The notes beneath the pieces are model-generated. The model was not told the origin of the DNA and made no database searches. It saw only the letters and a program-made list of their open reading frames with translations. Source: Cyclostephanos tholiformis (lineage: Eukaryota > Bacillariophyta > Thalassiosirophyceae > Thalassiosirales > Thalassiosiraceae). Taken from it: a DNA stretch of 18,950 bases. The stretch is from NCBI GenBank assembly GCA_036939975.1, contig JALLPB010000256.1:1-18950 (forward strand), written 5' to 3'. A program made the translations under genes and the position numbers. This document shows positions 10,794-18,649 of this stretch, one piece after another; positions within the stretch are counted from its first letter, which is position 1; the number at the start of each line of letters is the position of its first letter.

Positions 10794-11103
10794 GTCACGC
10801 AGTGGACAAAAGCCAAATGTGGCACAGAATATATCCAACAGCGGATATTAACCAAATGTGGTCGAAAAAGTTTGCCCCTCGTCGGAGAACTATGTAACGC
10901 AGCGGACTTTAACCAAATATGGTCCAAATATTCACCCCTTGTGGAGGACTTTGTCATGCAGTGGACTTTGACCAAATGTGGTCCAAATGTTAGCCCCTCA
11001 TGGAAGACTTCATCATGCAGCAGACTTAGACCAAATTTGGCCAGAAGTGTGCCCCACGTAAAGGTCTTTGTCACGTAGTGGACTCTGGCCAAATGTGGTC
11101 AAT
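10794..11103. repeat. 59-bp minisatellite, about five units
   Basis: Units start at 10794, about 10835 (shortened), 10894, 10953, 11012 and 11070, so the regular spacing is 59, 59, 59 and 58 bp. Each begins near GTCA(T/C)GCAGTGGAC and continues ACCAAATGTGGTCC and GCCCC. The unit is not a multiple of three and the array lies between repeat A1 and the Gag relic, that is, in the untranslated leader of the element. Units have diverged, so the array is old. Confidence 0.85.
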
Positions 11104-11372
11104 AGTTTTGATAATCAATAGGATACTTGGCTAATGAGAGTCAAAGGCAGATAAAATAGGTATCCGAAGATGAAAACAGATTCATCAAGGTGCAGGTGAA
11201 TGAACCCAGAGGGTTGGATTTCATCATACCAAAAAGTCTGAGCAACCCCCAAAATGACGCTTATGCATTCATAATGCCATGAAACAAAAATGACACAGTC
11301 GCCAGCACAAAAATAGCACCAAAAGATACGGGAATGTGTATCGATGTAATAAGAAGGTTTTATATTATTTAC
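11104..11372 (-). other. Leader of the DIRS-like element, no gene
   Basis: Between repeat A1 and the minisatellite. A frame open on the minus strand (11507-11115) runs out of A1 into the leader. It is rich in aromatic and hydrophobic residues without a pattern and shows no domain. I see no gene. Confidence 0.4.
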
Positions 11373-11823
11373 CTGGGGTGTTTGAAGATTTTTTGCATGC
11401 ATACGCTGGTCTTTTGGCCGAGGTTTAGTACGATGATAGCGGAGTTTGCTTGTCAAGGGCTTGAACAAAACAACAATGATCACGTTCAGAGGCACTTTTA
11501 TGTGCATCTCGTTCTCGTCTAGATCAAGTACGCATTACAAACGGATCTTTTAGCTCGATGCCAATGATACTTTTGAACTTCTTCAATTTTGAGGTTTGAA
11601 AGAGGTTACGAGAAAGACAGAGATGTCCTACATTGAAAGCCAGTCAGGAGACTAGCAATTATAACAAGAAAGATATGAGGGAAGAAATTCCTTTGGGTCG
11701 TTTTTGCCGCCTTCCCAGAACCTCTCGGAGAGGGAGGGTGTGATACTCCTCCCATTACATACACGTAAGCATAATTTCGTATTAGGAGCTGACGCACAGA
11801 GATTATTTAGACCAACGTACACC
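11373..11823 (-). repeat. Repeat A1, outer 5' end of the DIRS-like element
   Basis: The segment 11421-11823 is the same length (403 bp) as its partner 2641-3043 and aligns throughout in the same orientation. Weaker similarity reaches about 11373. Its outer edge, at ACC (11821-11823), marks the start of the element and the border with the GC-rich host island. Confidence 0.8.
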
Positions 11824-12483
11824 GCGGCAGTCCGCACTCACAAAGGTCTTACTGCTTACTAAAGCACTCTTGTTATGTAGGAATTCGTATGAAAATATTT
11901 TGGTAGACCACCTACCACCAAAATCCACACCCCCACACTAAAGTAACATCTATTCATTGAAATAGAAAGTTAGCAATAAACATGGTACGATCTCATTCCG
12001 CGCCAGGCGTCACTCCATAAAAATGGTCATCGCCTGGGATTCTGACCCACTTTTCCCCGCACTTTACCGCCGAGATAGAGGGGGGGGGGGGGAGGGGGTC
12101 TGTGAAAGCGGATACTGTTTCGTCCATCGTACATCGGCGAGGTGGGGGGGGGGGGGGCGGATGTGAAAGAGTGATCACAATCCAGGACTTCGTTATCGGG
12201 GGGGGATGGCGACCCGAGAAGTCGGGGGAAGAGTGGGGGGGTCTTCGTAGTAGCATGGCCCGATGATGGACGCGCGGATCCCCCCCCTCCCCCCACCACA
12301 TCCCTGCACCGATCAGTCGTCGGTTTTCGGAATCCTCTCTCCCCCCACACGATCGACGCCTTTTCGTTTCGTCCCCCTCGGTGGGAGTGAGTTTTCCTCG
12401 TCGCGTATGTTACCGAAAAGTCGTCCTAACAGATCCCCCCCCCCCCCGAATGATCCCCATCCGTCATTTTCGTCTTTGCACAG
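11824..12483 (+). promoter_or_regulatory. RPS17 upstream region and putative first intron, with long poly-G runs
   Basis: This stretch must hold the RPS17 promoter, 5' UTR, start codon and first intron, because the main exon begins at 12484 without an ATG. Two ATGs followed directly by GT could be the first exon's end: 11982-11984 (ATG|GTACGA) and 12023-12025 (AAAATG|GTCATC). Neither can be chosen from sequence alone. The acceptor is good: a T-rich run and TTTGCACAG ending at 12483. No TATA box is evident. The region contains poly-G runs near 12079-12100, 12145-12159, 12199-12206 and 12234-12241, and C runs at 12280-12295 and 12437-12447. A partial inverted repeat (ATTTTGGTAG / CTACCACCAAAAT) lies at 11897-11924. 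Confidence 0.5.
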
Positions 12484-12861
12484 GGAGTGCGAACCAAGAC
12501 CGTCAAGAAGTCCGCGAGGACCATCGTCGAGAAGTACTACCCCCGCCTGACCCTCGATTTCCACACGAACAAGCGCATAATCGACGAGATCGCCATCACC
12601 CCCTCGAAGCGCATGAGGAACAAGATCGCGGGCTTCACCACCCACCTGATGAAGCGCATCGCCAAGGGTCCCGTTCGCAACATCTCGCTGAAGCTGCAGG
12701 AGGAGGAGAGGGAGCGTCGTCTCGACTTCGTGCCGGAGGTAAGCGCCCTCGAGCAGGACGTCATCCACATCGACAAGGAGACGAGGGACCTGCTGGAGGG
12801 CATGGGATTCGGTAACATGAGCGGTGTCGTCGTTAGCAGCACCGTCCAGGATAGGAGCTAA
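12484..12861 (+). CDS. RPS17: 40S ribosomal protein eS17 (RPS17), main exon
   Basis: Component of the small (40S) cytoplasmic ribosomal subunit. The exon encodes 125 residues from GVRTKTVKK to the stop TAA at 12859-12861. It shows the eS17 landmarks in order: [10 protein letters not shown] at the N-terminus, [54 protein letters not shown] and VPEVSAL. The protein is near full family length (about 125-135). Only the initiator Met is missing, which suggests that ATG sits alone in an upstream exon, as in animal RPS17 genes. The reading begins G-V-R where the family usually has G-R-V-R, so one codon is missing or the upstream exon supplies more. Codon use is strongly GC-rich at third positions, unlike the flanking DNA. 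The frame is intact. The LDFHTNK form is shared with plants, fungi and stramenopiles. Confidence 0.95.
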   Translation, partial: GVRTKTVKKSARTIVEKYYPRLTLDFHTNKRIIDEIAITPSKRMRNKIAGFTTHLMKRIAKGPVRNISLKLQEEERERRLDFVPEVSALEQDVIHIDKETRDLLEGMGFGNMSGVVVSSTVQDRS

Positions 12862-13168
12862 ATTCTCTTATTTTATCTTCCCACCTTATTTACAACTCCA
12901 TGACTAGTTCTCAGTTATAACTGATTCGTAAAAGGACGCGAGGCGCGCACACGAGGCTTTCCCTTCCGTCCTAGCGTGTAAAATTAACATTATTACACTC
13001 GGATTGAAAAAGACCAGAGTTGTTTCGCGAAAAGAAAAAGGGGGTTGAGTACCATACTCCTCCACCGACGAACCTACGGTAACATATCGTTCCACTCTCC
13101 GAACGAGACATTTTATCCCCGGGAGGAGCCAACTTCGACGTATTATTTTATTGCAAGTTAACGGTACA
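12862..13168. terminator. Convergent 3' region of RPS17 and the TFIIE-alpha gene
   Basis: 307 bp between two convergent stop codons, holding both 3' ends. On the minus strand AATAAA (13152-13147) follows the TFIIE-alpha stop by about 17 bases and is a candidate polyadenylation signal. On the plus strand the T-rich sequence directly after the RPS17 stop (TTCTCTTATTTTATC) has no canonical AATAAA. No gene is seen between them. Confidence 0.55.
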
Positions 13169-14810
13169 TCATCCATCCTCCCAAGCGACGTTCTCCATAT
13201 CTTCGGCCCTCTCCATCGCGGCCTGCTGGGATTGGACGCATCGCGCGTACCAATACAGCCACTCCGCCCTCCTCTCGTCCTCAGGTAGATTGCGAAATTC
13301 GTCCGTCTCATCCGGGACGTAATACGACTCCTTGCCCACATGGTCGTCGTCCACCACGTCGGACGACTCGTCGCGTCGCATCTCCCCCTCCACCCCTGAC
13401 GCATTTGCCGTATTGGCAAAGCCGAGATTATCCCTTAGGAAATGCAATTCCTCGCCGAGAGCGTGCTTCTTATTCTTCCTCCTCTTCCTCGTACTCCCCC
13501 TCCCCCCCATCATCTGCTCCTTCTCCTCTTCTTCCCTCCTCCTCCTCATACGTCTGTCCCTCTCGTCCAATATCACACGCGTTACCAAGCCCAAATCCAT
13601 CCCCACCCTCATGGCCGCGGCATCTATCAACTTATCGCGTATACGTCCCCTCGTCGCCAGGAGGTTCGCTCGTGCTCCCCCCCCCCTCTCGAGATCGAAC
13701 GCGATCTCCTGACCCATGGCGTTCTTTAGGAACGTCAATTCGTCGACGTTGACCCGATCTCCCCCCCCCCCCCCAAACCCCGCCTCCTCGCCGAGTCGAT
13801 ATTTCCTCGATCGATTCCGACGACGACGTCGCCGTCCGCGGACGTCAGTATTCCCTGTCTCTGCTTTTTCTTGATGAGCAATCCCGCGGTCCTGCCGGTG
13901 CCGGCGATCCTCTTGGATCCGATGCCCATGGCGATGTTCTCGCTGGGCAAATTGGCCGTGAGCGGCTCGTTGATACCACCGGTCGACGACGATTTCACCC
14001 TCTGGAGCAGGTCGAATATGCCCTGCCGTAACGTCGTACCGTTGACGTCGACCTTCGCGCTCAATTGCACGCGCACCCTCCTCATGTCCTCGATGGCACG
14101 GTTGACCTCGTCCCGATTGTCGATGAGTTGGAGGGTGTATTCGACCCTGTCGGGTGGATGGGGATGATTGGCATACGTGCGCACGCACTCCCGACATAGG
14201 AACAGTCCCGTGTCGTTATCGACGACCACCTGCGCCTCGCCCTCGTTGTACCTGCCGTTGCACATCCTCGACTTGTATCCGGGACATAGGTACAGGGAAG
14301 ACGATCGAGCGCGCATTTCCGCCTCCTGCAATCGCCTCTGGAGGAGGTGTATGCGCAATCGTATCACGTGGACGGCGTGATTGTAACTTTGAGAGGGATG
14401 GAAAGGGGGGGAGAGAATATGCATATTATATTATGGAGGGTTCATCGAGCGGTGGAGAAAACGCGACAGAACACAAAAAACGAGAGAGAGACAGAGAGGA
14501 ATAACGCTCTCCTCCCCCCCCGCCCCCCCCCACTCTCCCCCCTTCTCAAAATATCTCACTCGATGTACCAGAATTTCGTATTCTGACTCCCGCCCGTGTT
14601 CAAATCGTCCACGAGCTCGTTCTTAACCAAGCGCTCGTTTTCCATGAATTGCAACGTCCGACGCAATTGCTTCGAGGGCAGTCCCAATCGCACCGACATG
14701 TCGTCGTCGCGTAGGTACTTATCGCGCAGTAGCACGTCGATTAGGCATACCACGTCGTCGTCGTAGAATGCGCGCGCTATCGTCGATATTAGGGCCTCGG
14801 CGGCGGCCAT
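13169..14810 (-). CDS. GTF2E1: Transcription initiation factor TFIIE, alpha subunit (frame broken at a poly-G run)
   Basis: TFIIE-alpha recruits TFIIH to the RNA polymerase II pre-initiation complex in the nucleus. Exon 1 (14810-14560, start in AATAATGGCCGCC) encodes the winged helix: ARAFYDDDVVCLIDVLLRDK, LPSKQLRRTLQFMENERLVK, FWYI. A 173-bp intron follows (14559-14387; GTGAGA...CAAAG), and its phase restores YIDYNHAVHVIRLRIH, as the family has. The zinc finger uses Cys118, Cys126, Cys148 and Cys151, and the first pair is C-x7-C instead of C-x2-C. Reading then runs to about residue 287 and stops soon after a 14-base G run (13774-13761 on the minus strand). The adjacent frame continues without stops for about 200 codons to TGA at 13171-13169. 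This tail holds VNVDELTFLKNAMG, a charged helix RDRRMRRRREEEEKEQM, EELHFLRDNLG, and an acidic end EDMENVAWEDG. Joined length would be near 490 residues (human about 440). A G-run length error or polymorphism explains the break most simply. Confidence 0.85.
13761..13774. repeat. 14-base C/G homopolymer that breaks the TFIIE-alpha frame
   Basis: Fourteen C on the plus strand, read as glycine codons on the minus strand. The frame open upstream (ending IDSARRRGLGGGG) closes 13 codons later. The frame one step over carries the long charged C-terminal region. One additional G, or two fewer, would make them continuous. The run is longer than the other glycine stretches of the gene and is a classic place for sequencing or replication slippage. 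Confidence 0.85.
14387..14559 (-). other. Intron of the TFIIE-alpha gene
   Basis: 173 bp, phase 2. Donor GTGAGATATT at 14559, acceptor CCCTCTCAAAG ending at 14387. It contains long C runs on the plus strand (14513-14530) and a GA-rich microsatellite near 14481-14501. The join restores one Asp codon between the winged helix and the following helix, and this supports both splice sites. Confidence 0.85.
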
Positions 14811-14897
14811 TATTCGCTTGTATTTAAGAACTTGAAGAGTTTATGAATATAATATTATTGGTGACGAGATGATTTCAGTAATAATAAAATAATACTA
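14811..14897 (-). promoter_or_regulatory. Short promoter/5' UTR of the TFIIE-alpha gene
   Basis: Only 87 AT-rich bases separate the TFIIE-alpha ATG from the MITE-like element. No clear TATA element stands out among several TATT/TTATT stretches. The promoter may extend into or beyond the inserted element. This is inference from spacing alone. Confidence 0.35.
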
Positions 14898-15090
14898 TAC
14901 CGCTGGTATAACAATTGTCGTCGGGATCTAACTAAGGGTTAACTAAGGGTTAACTCGGGGTTTGCTAAGGGTTGGGATGAAATTGGGAATTAGTACATGC
15001 CCATGAGGAAAATCAAGATATAATTCCTAGCAGTTCTTTAACCCCAAGCTAACCCTGCTAACTAAGAGGACAATTGTTAGGCCAGCGGTA
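14898..15090. mobile_element. MITE-like element with TA target duplication
   Basis: Left terminus CCGCTGGTATAACAATTGTC (14900-14919) and right terminus 15069-15088 are inverted copies differing at two of 20 positions, and both are flanked by TA (14898-14899 and 15089-15090). The 189-bp interior has no coding capacity. Inner parts also tend to pair: CTAAGGGTTAAC repeats on the left, AACCCCAAGCTAACCC on the right, so the whole can fold back. Size, inverted ends and TA duplication fit a non-autonomous Tc1/mariner-like MITE, though the family is not identified. Confidence 0.7.
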
Positions 15091-15513
15091 CAAAGTAAAT
15101 TTTTATTGTCGGGAGACAAGGACTCGTGACTCGACCTCGCCAATTATTTTTTGTCGTTATTGGCCCTCCTATTTTTTTCACACACACACACACCACACAC
15201 AACAACACCATAATAATATATCGAGAAGACAAGGTGGTGTGTTGTGTGTAGAGGTCGGTCCCAGAAAAATCCCCCCAGGACGGGTATTTGGGAATGACCC
15301 CCTCTGGGCCGGTTGGATCGGGTTCAGCCGGGACGTGTACAATTTTTATTTGTACTGATTCCCACATATGTAGCTGCATTGATTGGTGATTTTCCCGCTA
15401 TGTAGCCCTAGTACATAAAGCCTGTATGTATGTAGATATATACCATTATTTTGTATCCTAAGCACTCCCCTTTGTCTTCTGCACACCAGAGCTTTGTGAG
15501 ATTTTCATCAACA
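15091..15513. other. Non-coding spacer with a CA/GT hairpin
   Basis: No gene. A CA-rich microsatellite (15179-15200) leads into ACACACAACAACACCA (about 15195-15210), which can pair with TGGTGTGTTGTGTGT (15235-15249). A C/G-rich block at 15253-15345 resembles sequence near 18806-18837. Open frames on both strands here follow from the low-complexity sequence and show no domain. Confidence 0.5.
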
Positions 15514-15917
15514 CCATGACTAAAACGCCCCCCCCCCTTCATCAATTCTTAGCCGATTTTTGAATCTGAAGCGGCAAAATCCATCTAAACGAGACAAAGA
15601 GGGCACACAGCGATAGTTTGAAGAGCGTTGGCTGGTGATTTTTTCCCAGGGAGGGGGTTGGTTCAACGCGTGGGTGTGTTGAAAAAATACAACAATCCAC
15701 AGCGCCATCACTAAAATGCCCCCCCCTTCATCAATTCTTGGCCAATTTTCAAATCTGAAGCGGTAAAATCCATCTACAATACACAACAAGAGTGTGCAGT
15801 AGCAGTTTGATGAGCGTTGTGTGGCGGTTTTTCCCCAGGGAGGGGGTTTTCAACAAGTGTGCGCACGTTGAGGTTTTCACTGCCACAACATGGAGATACA
15901 TAACAATCCACCACTGT
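15514..15917. repeat. 191-bp tandem duplication
   Basis: Unit 1 starts at 15514 and unit 2 at 15705, in the same orientation. Shared blocks are CCAT(G/C)ACTAAAA, a poly-C run, CTTCATCAATTCTT, AATCTGAAGCGG, AAAATCCATCTA, CCCAGGGAGGGGGTT and ACAACAATCCAC/ATAACAATCCAC. Unit 2 is longer through an insertion in its last third. No coding signal follows the repeat period. It lies beside the 3' side of the hAT relic and could be subterminal repeat sequence of that element, but this is a guess. Confidence 0.8.
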
Positions 15918-16054
15918 GATTTGAGGGGTTTTTGCCACCACAACTTGGGGCACCCACACCATCGCATACATAGCCACCCATGCCCAGAAGACTGGTATTT
16001 TATGTATCCTTTTTCTTTGTTGTCCTTCCCCTCTTCTTCTTGCATGTGCTCATA

Positions 16055-18649
16055 CTACTCCTGTCTCCCAACATCAAATATTCCAACCCCCCCATCCGTG
16101 TCATTGATTTTAGGGAGGAATTGTGACTCCATGAAAATCAAGTGGTGAAGTTCCTTGTTGCGATATTTGCACAAAATATCTTGATAATGTTTGTGGAGCA
16201 CCTGTGAACTTTCCATGAGGAACATCATGCCTTGAGCCACTTCCAGCTTCATCACGGAATGTTTGCACATAAGTATTCTTCATGCCCTACTCTAAACTCA
16301 TTCTTATGGTGCTGATGTTGCAGGAATGGCAAGATAAACATGTGCCAACTCAGAAAGTAATGGAAATCGTGGTGCATTCTCCCTCCACCATGGCAATGGA
16401 TTTACATACGAGCCATCATGATTAACAAGTGGAAGTATTTGTATCTTGTCGAATCTGTCAAGCTCTTTGTTTGCCATGTCACGTAAGTCCTTTTCAATGT
16501 TGTTTTCACCTTCTTCATCGTCGTCGTCTTCTTCTTCATCGTCCATGTCAATTAAACCATTGAACATAATTGCAGTTTTGGCAGAGGCAGGAGTGATTCT
16601 TGTGATTGTGCTAGTCCTATGCTGCTCAGTTTGAATTGGTGTTTCAGTGTGTTGTTCCTCATTGCTCCATAAAAAGTTTCTTCAGCATTTTCTTGACTCG
16701 TGGATTACAGAATGCAGCAACAAAGAATTAGTGGTGAACGGTGTTGTATTGGTTCCGTGCTCCCACAGAAGCACCCCATTTGAAGCTCAGCTTCATGCCG
16801 CATCTGCAGTAGGAACTTAATGATTGTCAAATCAGCAAGAAGAATTCTTGTTAGATCACGAACTGGGGCTAACGTTTCTTGATCATTTATGAAACATAGC
16901 AATTGGGACAAGAGAAGCTGTGACGTATTTTCACCTTCCAAGGCCTCCTGAAAATGTTCTATTGTCTCAAGAGCCAGCTCAATCTGTTGAAGGATTGCCC
17001 ACTCTTCAGGTGTTGGCACCTCACAGTTGATCTCACCTAGAACAACAAGTGACTGGATGATTCGTGAGAGAATTCTTGCTCATCGAAGTGCCCTAAATGT
17101 TGACCACCTCCTTGTCACAACATCCTGGAGCAATTTGTGAGGCACCTTATCCTTGAAAGCTGGTGAGTCAGAAGCCGCCTGTGCACTAAGTAGCTTTGCA
17201 GTTACTTGGGTAGAATGTTCGAAGTGCCCAATCATAACCCTTAACTTCCTCATCACCTCAGCACATCCTGGTACACCTTTGGCTAAATGAATATCGATAC
17301 AAAGGCAGCATCAAACTCAGTGAGTAACCATCATCAGATATTACGCAAGCTTACCAAACAGTAACTTACCACCAAAAGCAAGACTTGCTGTCAAATGAAA
17401 CACATGATCAGTGCAATACGCATGTTCATGACCACTTTCTCTCAGGAACTTGCCTAGTTTGCCCATGTTTCCAGTTGTGTCTGTAATCCCAATTGTATCC
17501 TGAACAAAGTCAGATGCACCCATGAATTTATTGAGGACAGCTTTTATATCACTATATATATTATCCCCAGTTGTCCAGCCACTGAAGTTTAAAATCAATA
17601 CACATCGATCTCATTCCCAAGCATCGGTGTCAATAAAGTGGGCTGTGACCGTGGTGTAGGTTTTGTTGTTGGGCCCAGTCCAATGATCAGAAGTATATGA
17701 TACACGCTTGCCTCGGAGTTCTGCATGGGCAGCATCCTATGTAATCAACCCCAACGTCAGTGCTTCTTTGCAAAGACTTGATATGCCAATATTCATGACA
17801 CGATCTGCAGTCCTGCTTATCGCTCCAAACATGTTTCAGAAGGATGGTCTGGTGAAAAGTTCCAATGGCAAACCATTGGTTGCTGCGCACATTGCTGCTA
17901 CAACTGTGGAGAGTTGCTTCATCTCCTTATTGCTTTTTTATCTGTTGCCTTAAAGTGCGTGGTGATCTTAGGTGCGTTGGACTTTGCTTTGTTCTGGTTT
18001 GCTTCCTGTTGCATTCTTTTGTACACACCGATGTGCTTGAACATGAGATGCTTGTTCATTCCACTAGTCGGACTATCTTTTCCACAAGATATCTTTTTAT
18101 TACATAACATGCATTGTGCATACTTTTGAAGATCTGGATGACAATTAGGATCAAACAACTTGAAGAAAGACCAACATAGGGAATCACTCCGAAAGAAGGT
18201 TTATCAATCAGTGTTGGTTTTGGTTCTACGACATCAGTTGCAGAATTTATTGTAATCTTGGCTCCAAAAGACTCAGTATGGTTGGTGATCCCATTTTCCT
18301 CCACATACAGCTCTGTATCAATTTCTTGAAGCAGAAGAGTTGACAAGTTTGTAGGTGCAGGGAGGAGATTGTTCTATGTTGAGATTGAGGAGGTGGTCGA
18401 AGTTCGCAAAGAGGAGGTCAATGACAATGAAGTCATGGACGATGAAAACAATGTTGTGGGTGGAGGATCCTTCCTCTTCATCCCAGCATTTGCAACCTCT
18501 CCTGCTGATGCCAACTCTGTATTGACCTCGACCATAGGTGAGGCACTTTCAATGGGCATACTGGTTGGCATGATCAATTGCCTCCTGAGTATCTGCATTC
18601 TGGGAGAATTGTGGAGCTTCCAACTATGCGGTGCATCTTTAGTGGACAA
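16055..18649 (-). pseudogene. hAT-superfamily transposase relic
   Basis: DNA transposase of the hAT class, decayed. Minus-strand landmarks in order: a Ser/Thr-rich N-terminus (from about 18649); a BED zinc finger with CMLC and SGMNKHLMFKH (about 18125-18040); SYTSDHWTGPNNKTY, holding the first catalytic Asp of the RNase-H-like fold (about 17700-17660); GITDTTGNMGKLGKFL, with the second Asp, and HAYCTDHVFHLTA (about 17490-17385); DVVTRRWSTF (about 17130-17095), the conserved R-W block; an insertion-domain stretch (17019-16750); an acidic run; then the dimerisation region NPLPWWRENAPRFPLL ... LAIPATSAP (16400-16304), followed by a decayed SERVxSRA motif and LEVAQGMMFLMESSQVLHKH. Frameshifts lie before the BED finger and between the core and C-terminal parts, and several stops interrupt the core. 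Terminal inverted repeats and an 8-bp target duplication were not found. Confidence 0.9.

Larger units (their letters stand above)
2531..11823 (-). mobile_element. Decayed DIRS-like retroelement with split direct repeats
   Basis: The minus strand carries, from right to left, a Gag-like relic with a CCCH finger, a reverse transcriptase/RNase H relic and a tyrosine recombinase relic. They are framed by repeats in the order A1 (11823-11373), coding region, B1 (3112-3044), A2 (3043-2611), B2 (2600-2531). A1 matches A2, B1 matches B2, and B1 abuts A2 exactly. This is the split-direct-repeat plan known for PAT/Ngaro-type DIRS elements, which integrate through a tyrosine recombinase and make no target duplication. 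No flanking duplication is visible here. All reading frames contain stops or frameshifts, so the copy is dead. The terminal placement at 2531 and 11823 follows the ends of repeat similarity and could move by a few bases. A plus-strand spliced relic at 3408-4410 lies inside. Confidence 0.75.

Noticed and set aside
10794..11103. CRISPR-like array
   Set aside because: The 59-bp units are contiguous with no unique spacers between constant repeats, and the context is a eukaryotic retroelement.
2611..11823. Ordinary LTR retrotransposon with A copies as LTRs
   Set aside because: The A copies alone look like LTRs, but the B repeat flanks the left copy on both sides, no target duplication is seen, and the coding relics include a tyrosine recombinase and no DDE integrase.
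12027..12350. Proline/glycine-rich open frames across the G-rich block on the minus strand
   Set aside because: They are translations of homopolymer runs overlapping the RPS17 5' region and show no domain.
12313..12842. Minus-strand and alternate plus-strand open frames over the RPS17 exon
   Set aside because: They are shadows of the GC-rich RPS17 coding frame, which matches eS17 over its whole length.
13332..13752. Plus-strand serine/proline-rich open frames over the TFIIE-alpha tail
   Set aside because: They are antisense shadows; the minus strand carries the charged C-terminal region contiguous with the TFIIE-alpha gene.
14930..14972. Telomere-like CTAAGGGTTAA repeats
   Set aside because: Only two or three imperfect units occur, they lie within the inverted-repeat MITE-like element, and their mirror image is present on its other side, so they are explained by the fold-back structure.
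15520..15789. Minus-strand frame carrying a repeated RFRF-NxxRIDEGGG peptide
   Set aside because: The repetition follows from the 191-bp DNA duplication; the period is not a multiple of three and the frame is kept only because the two poly-C runs differ in length.
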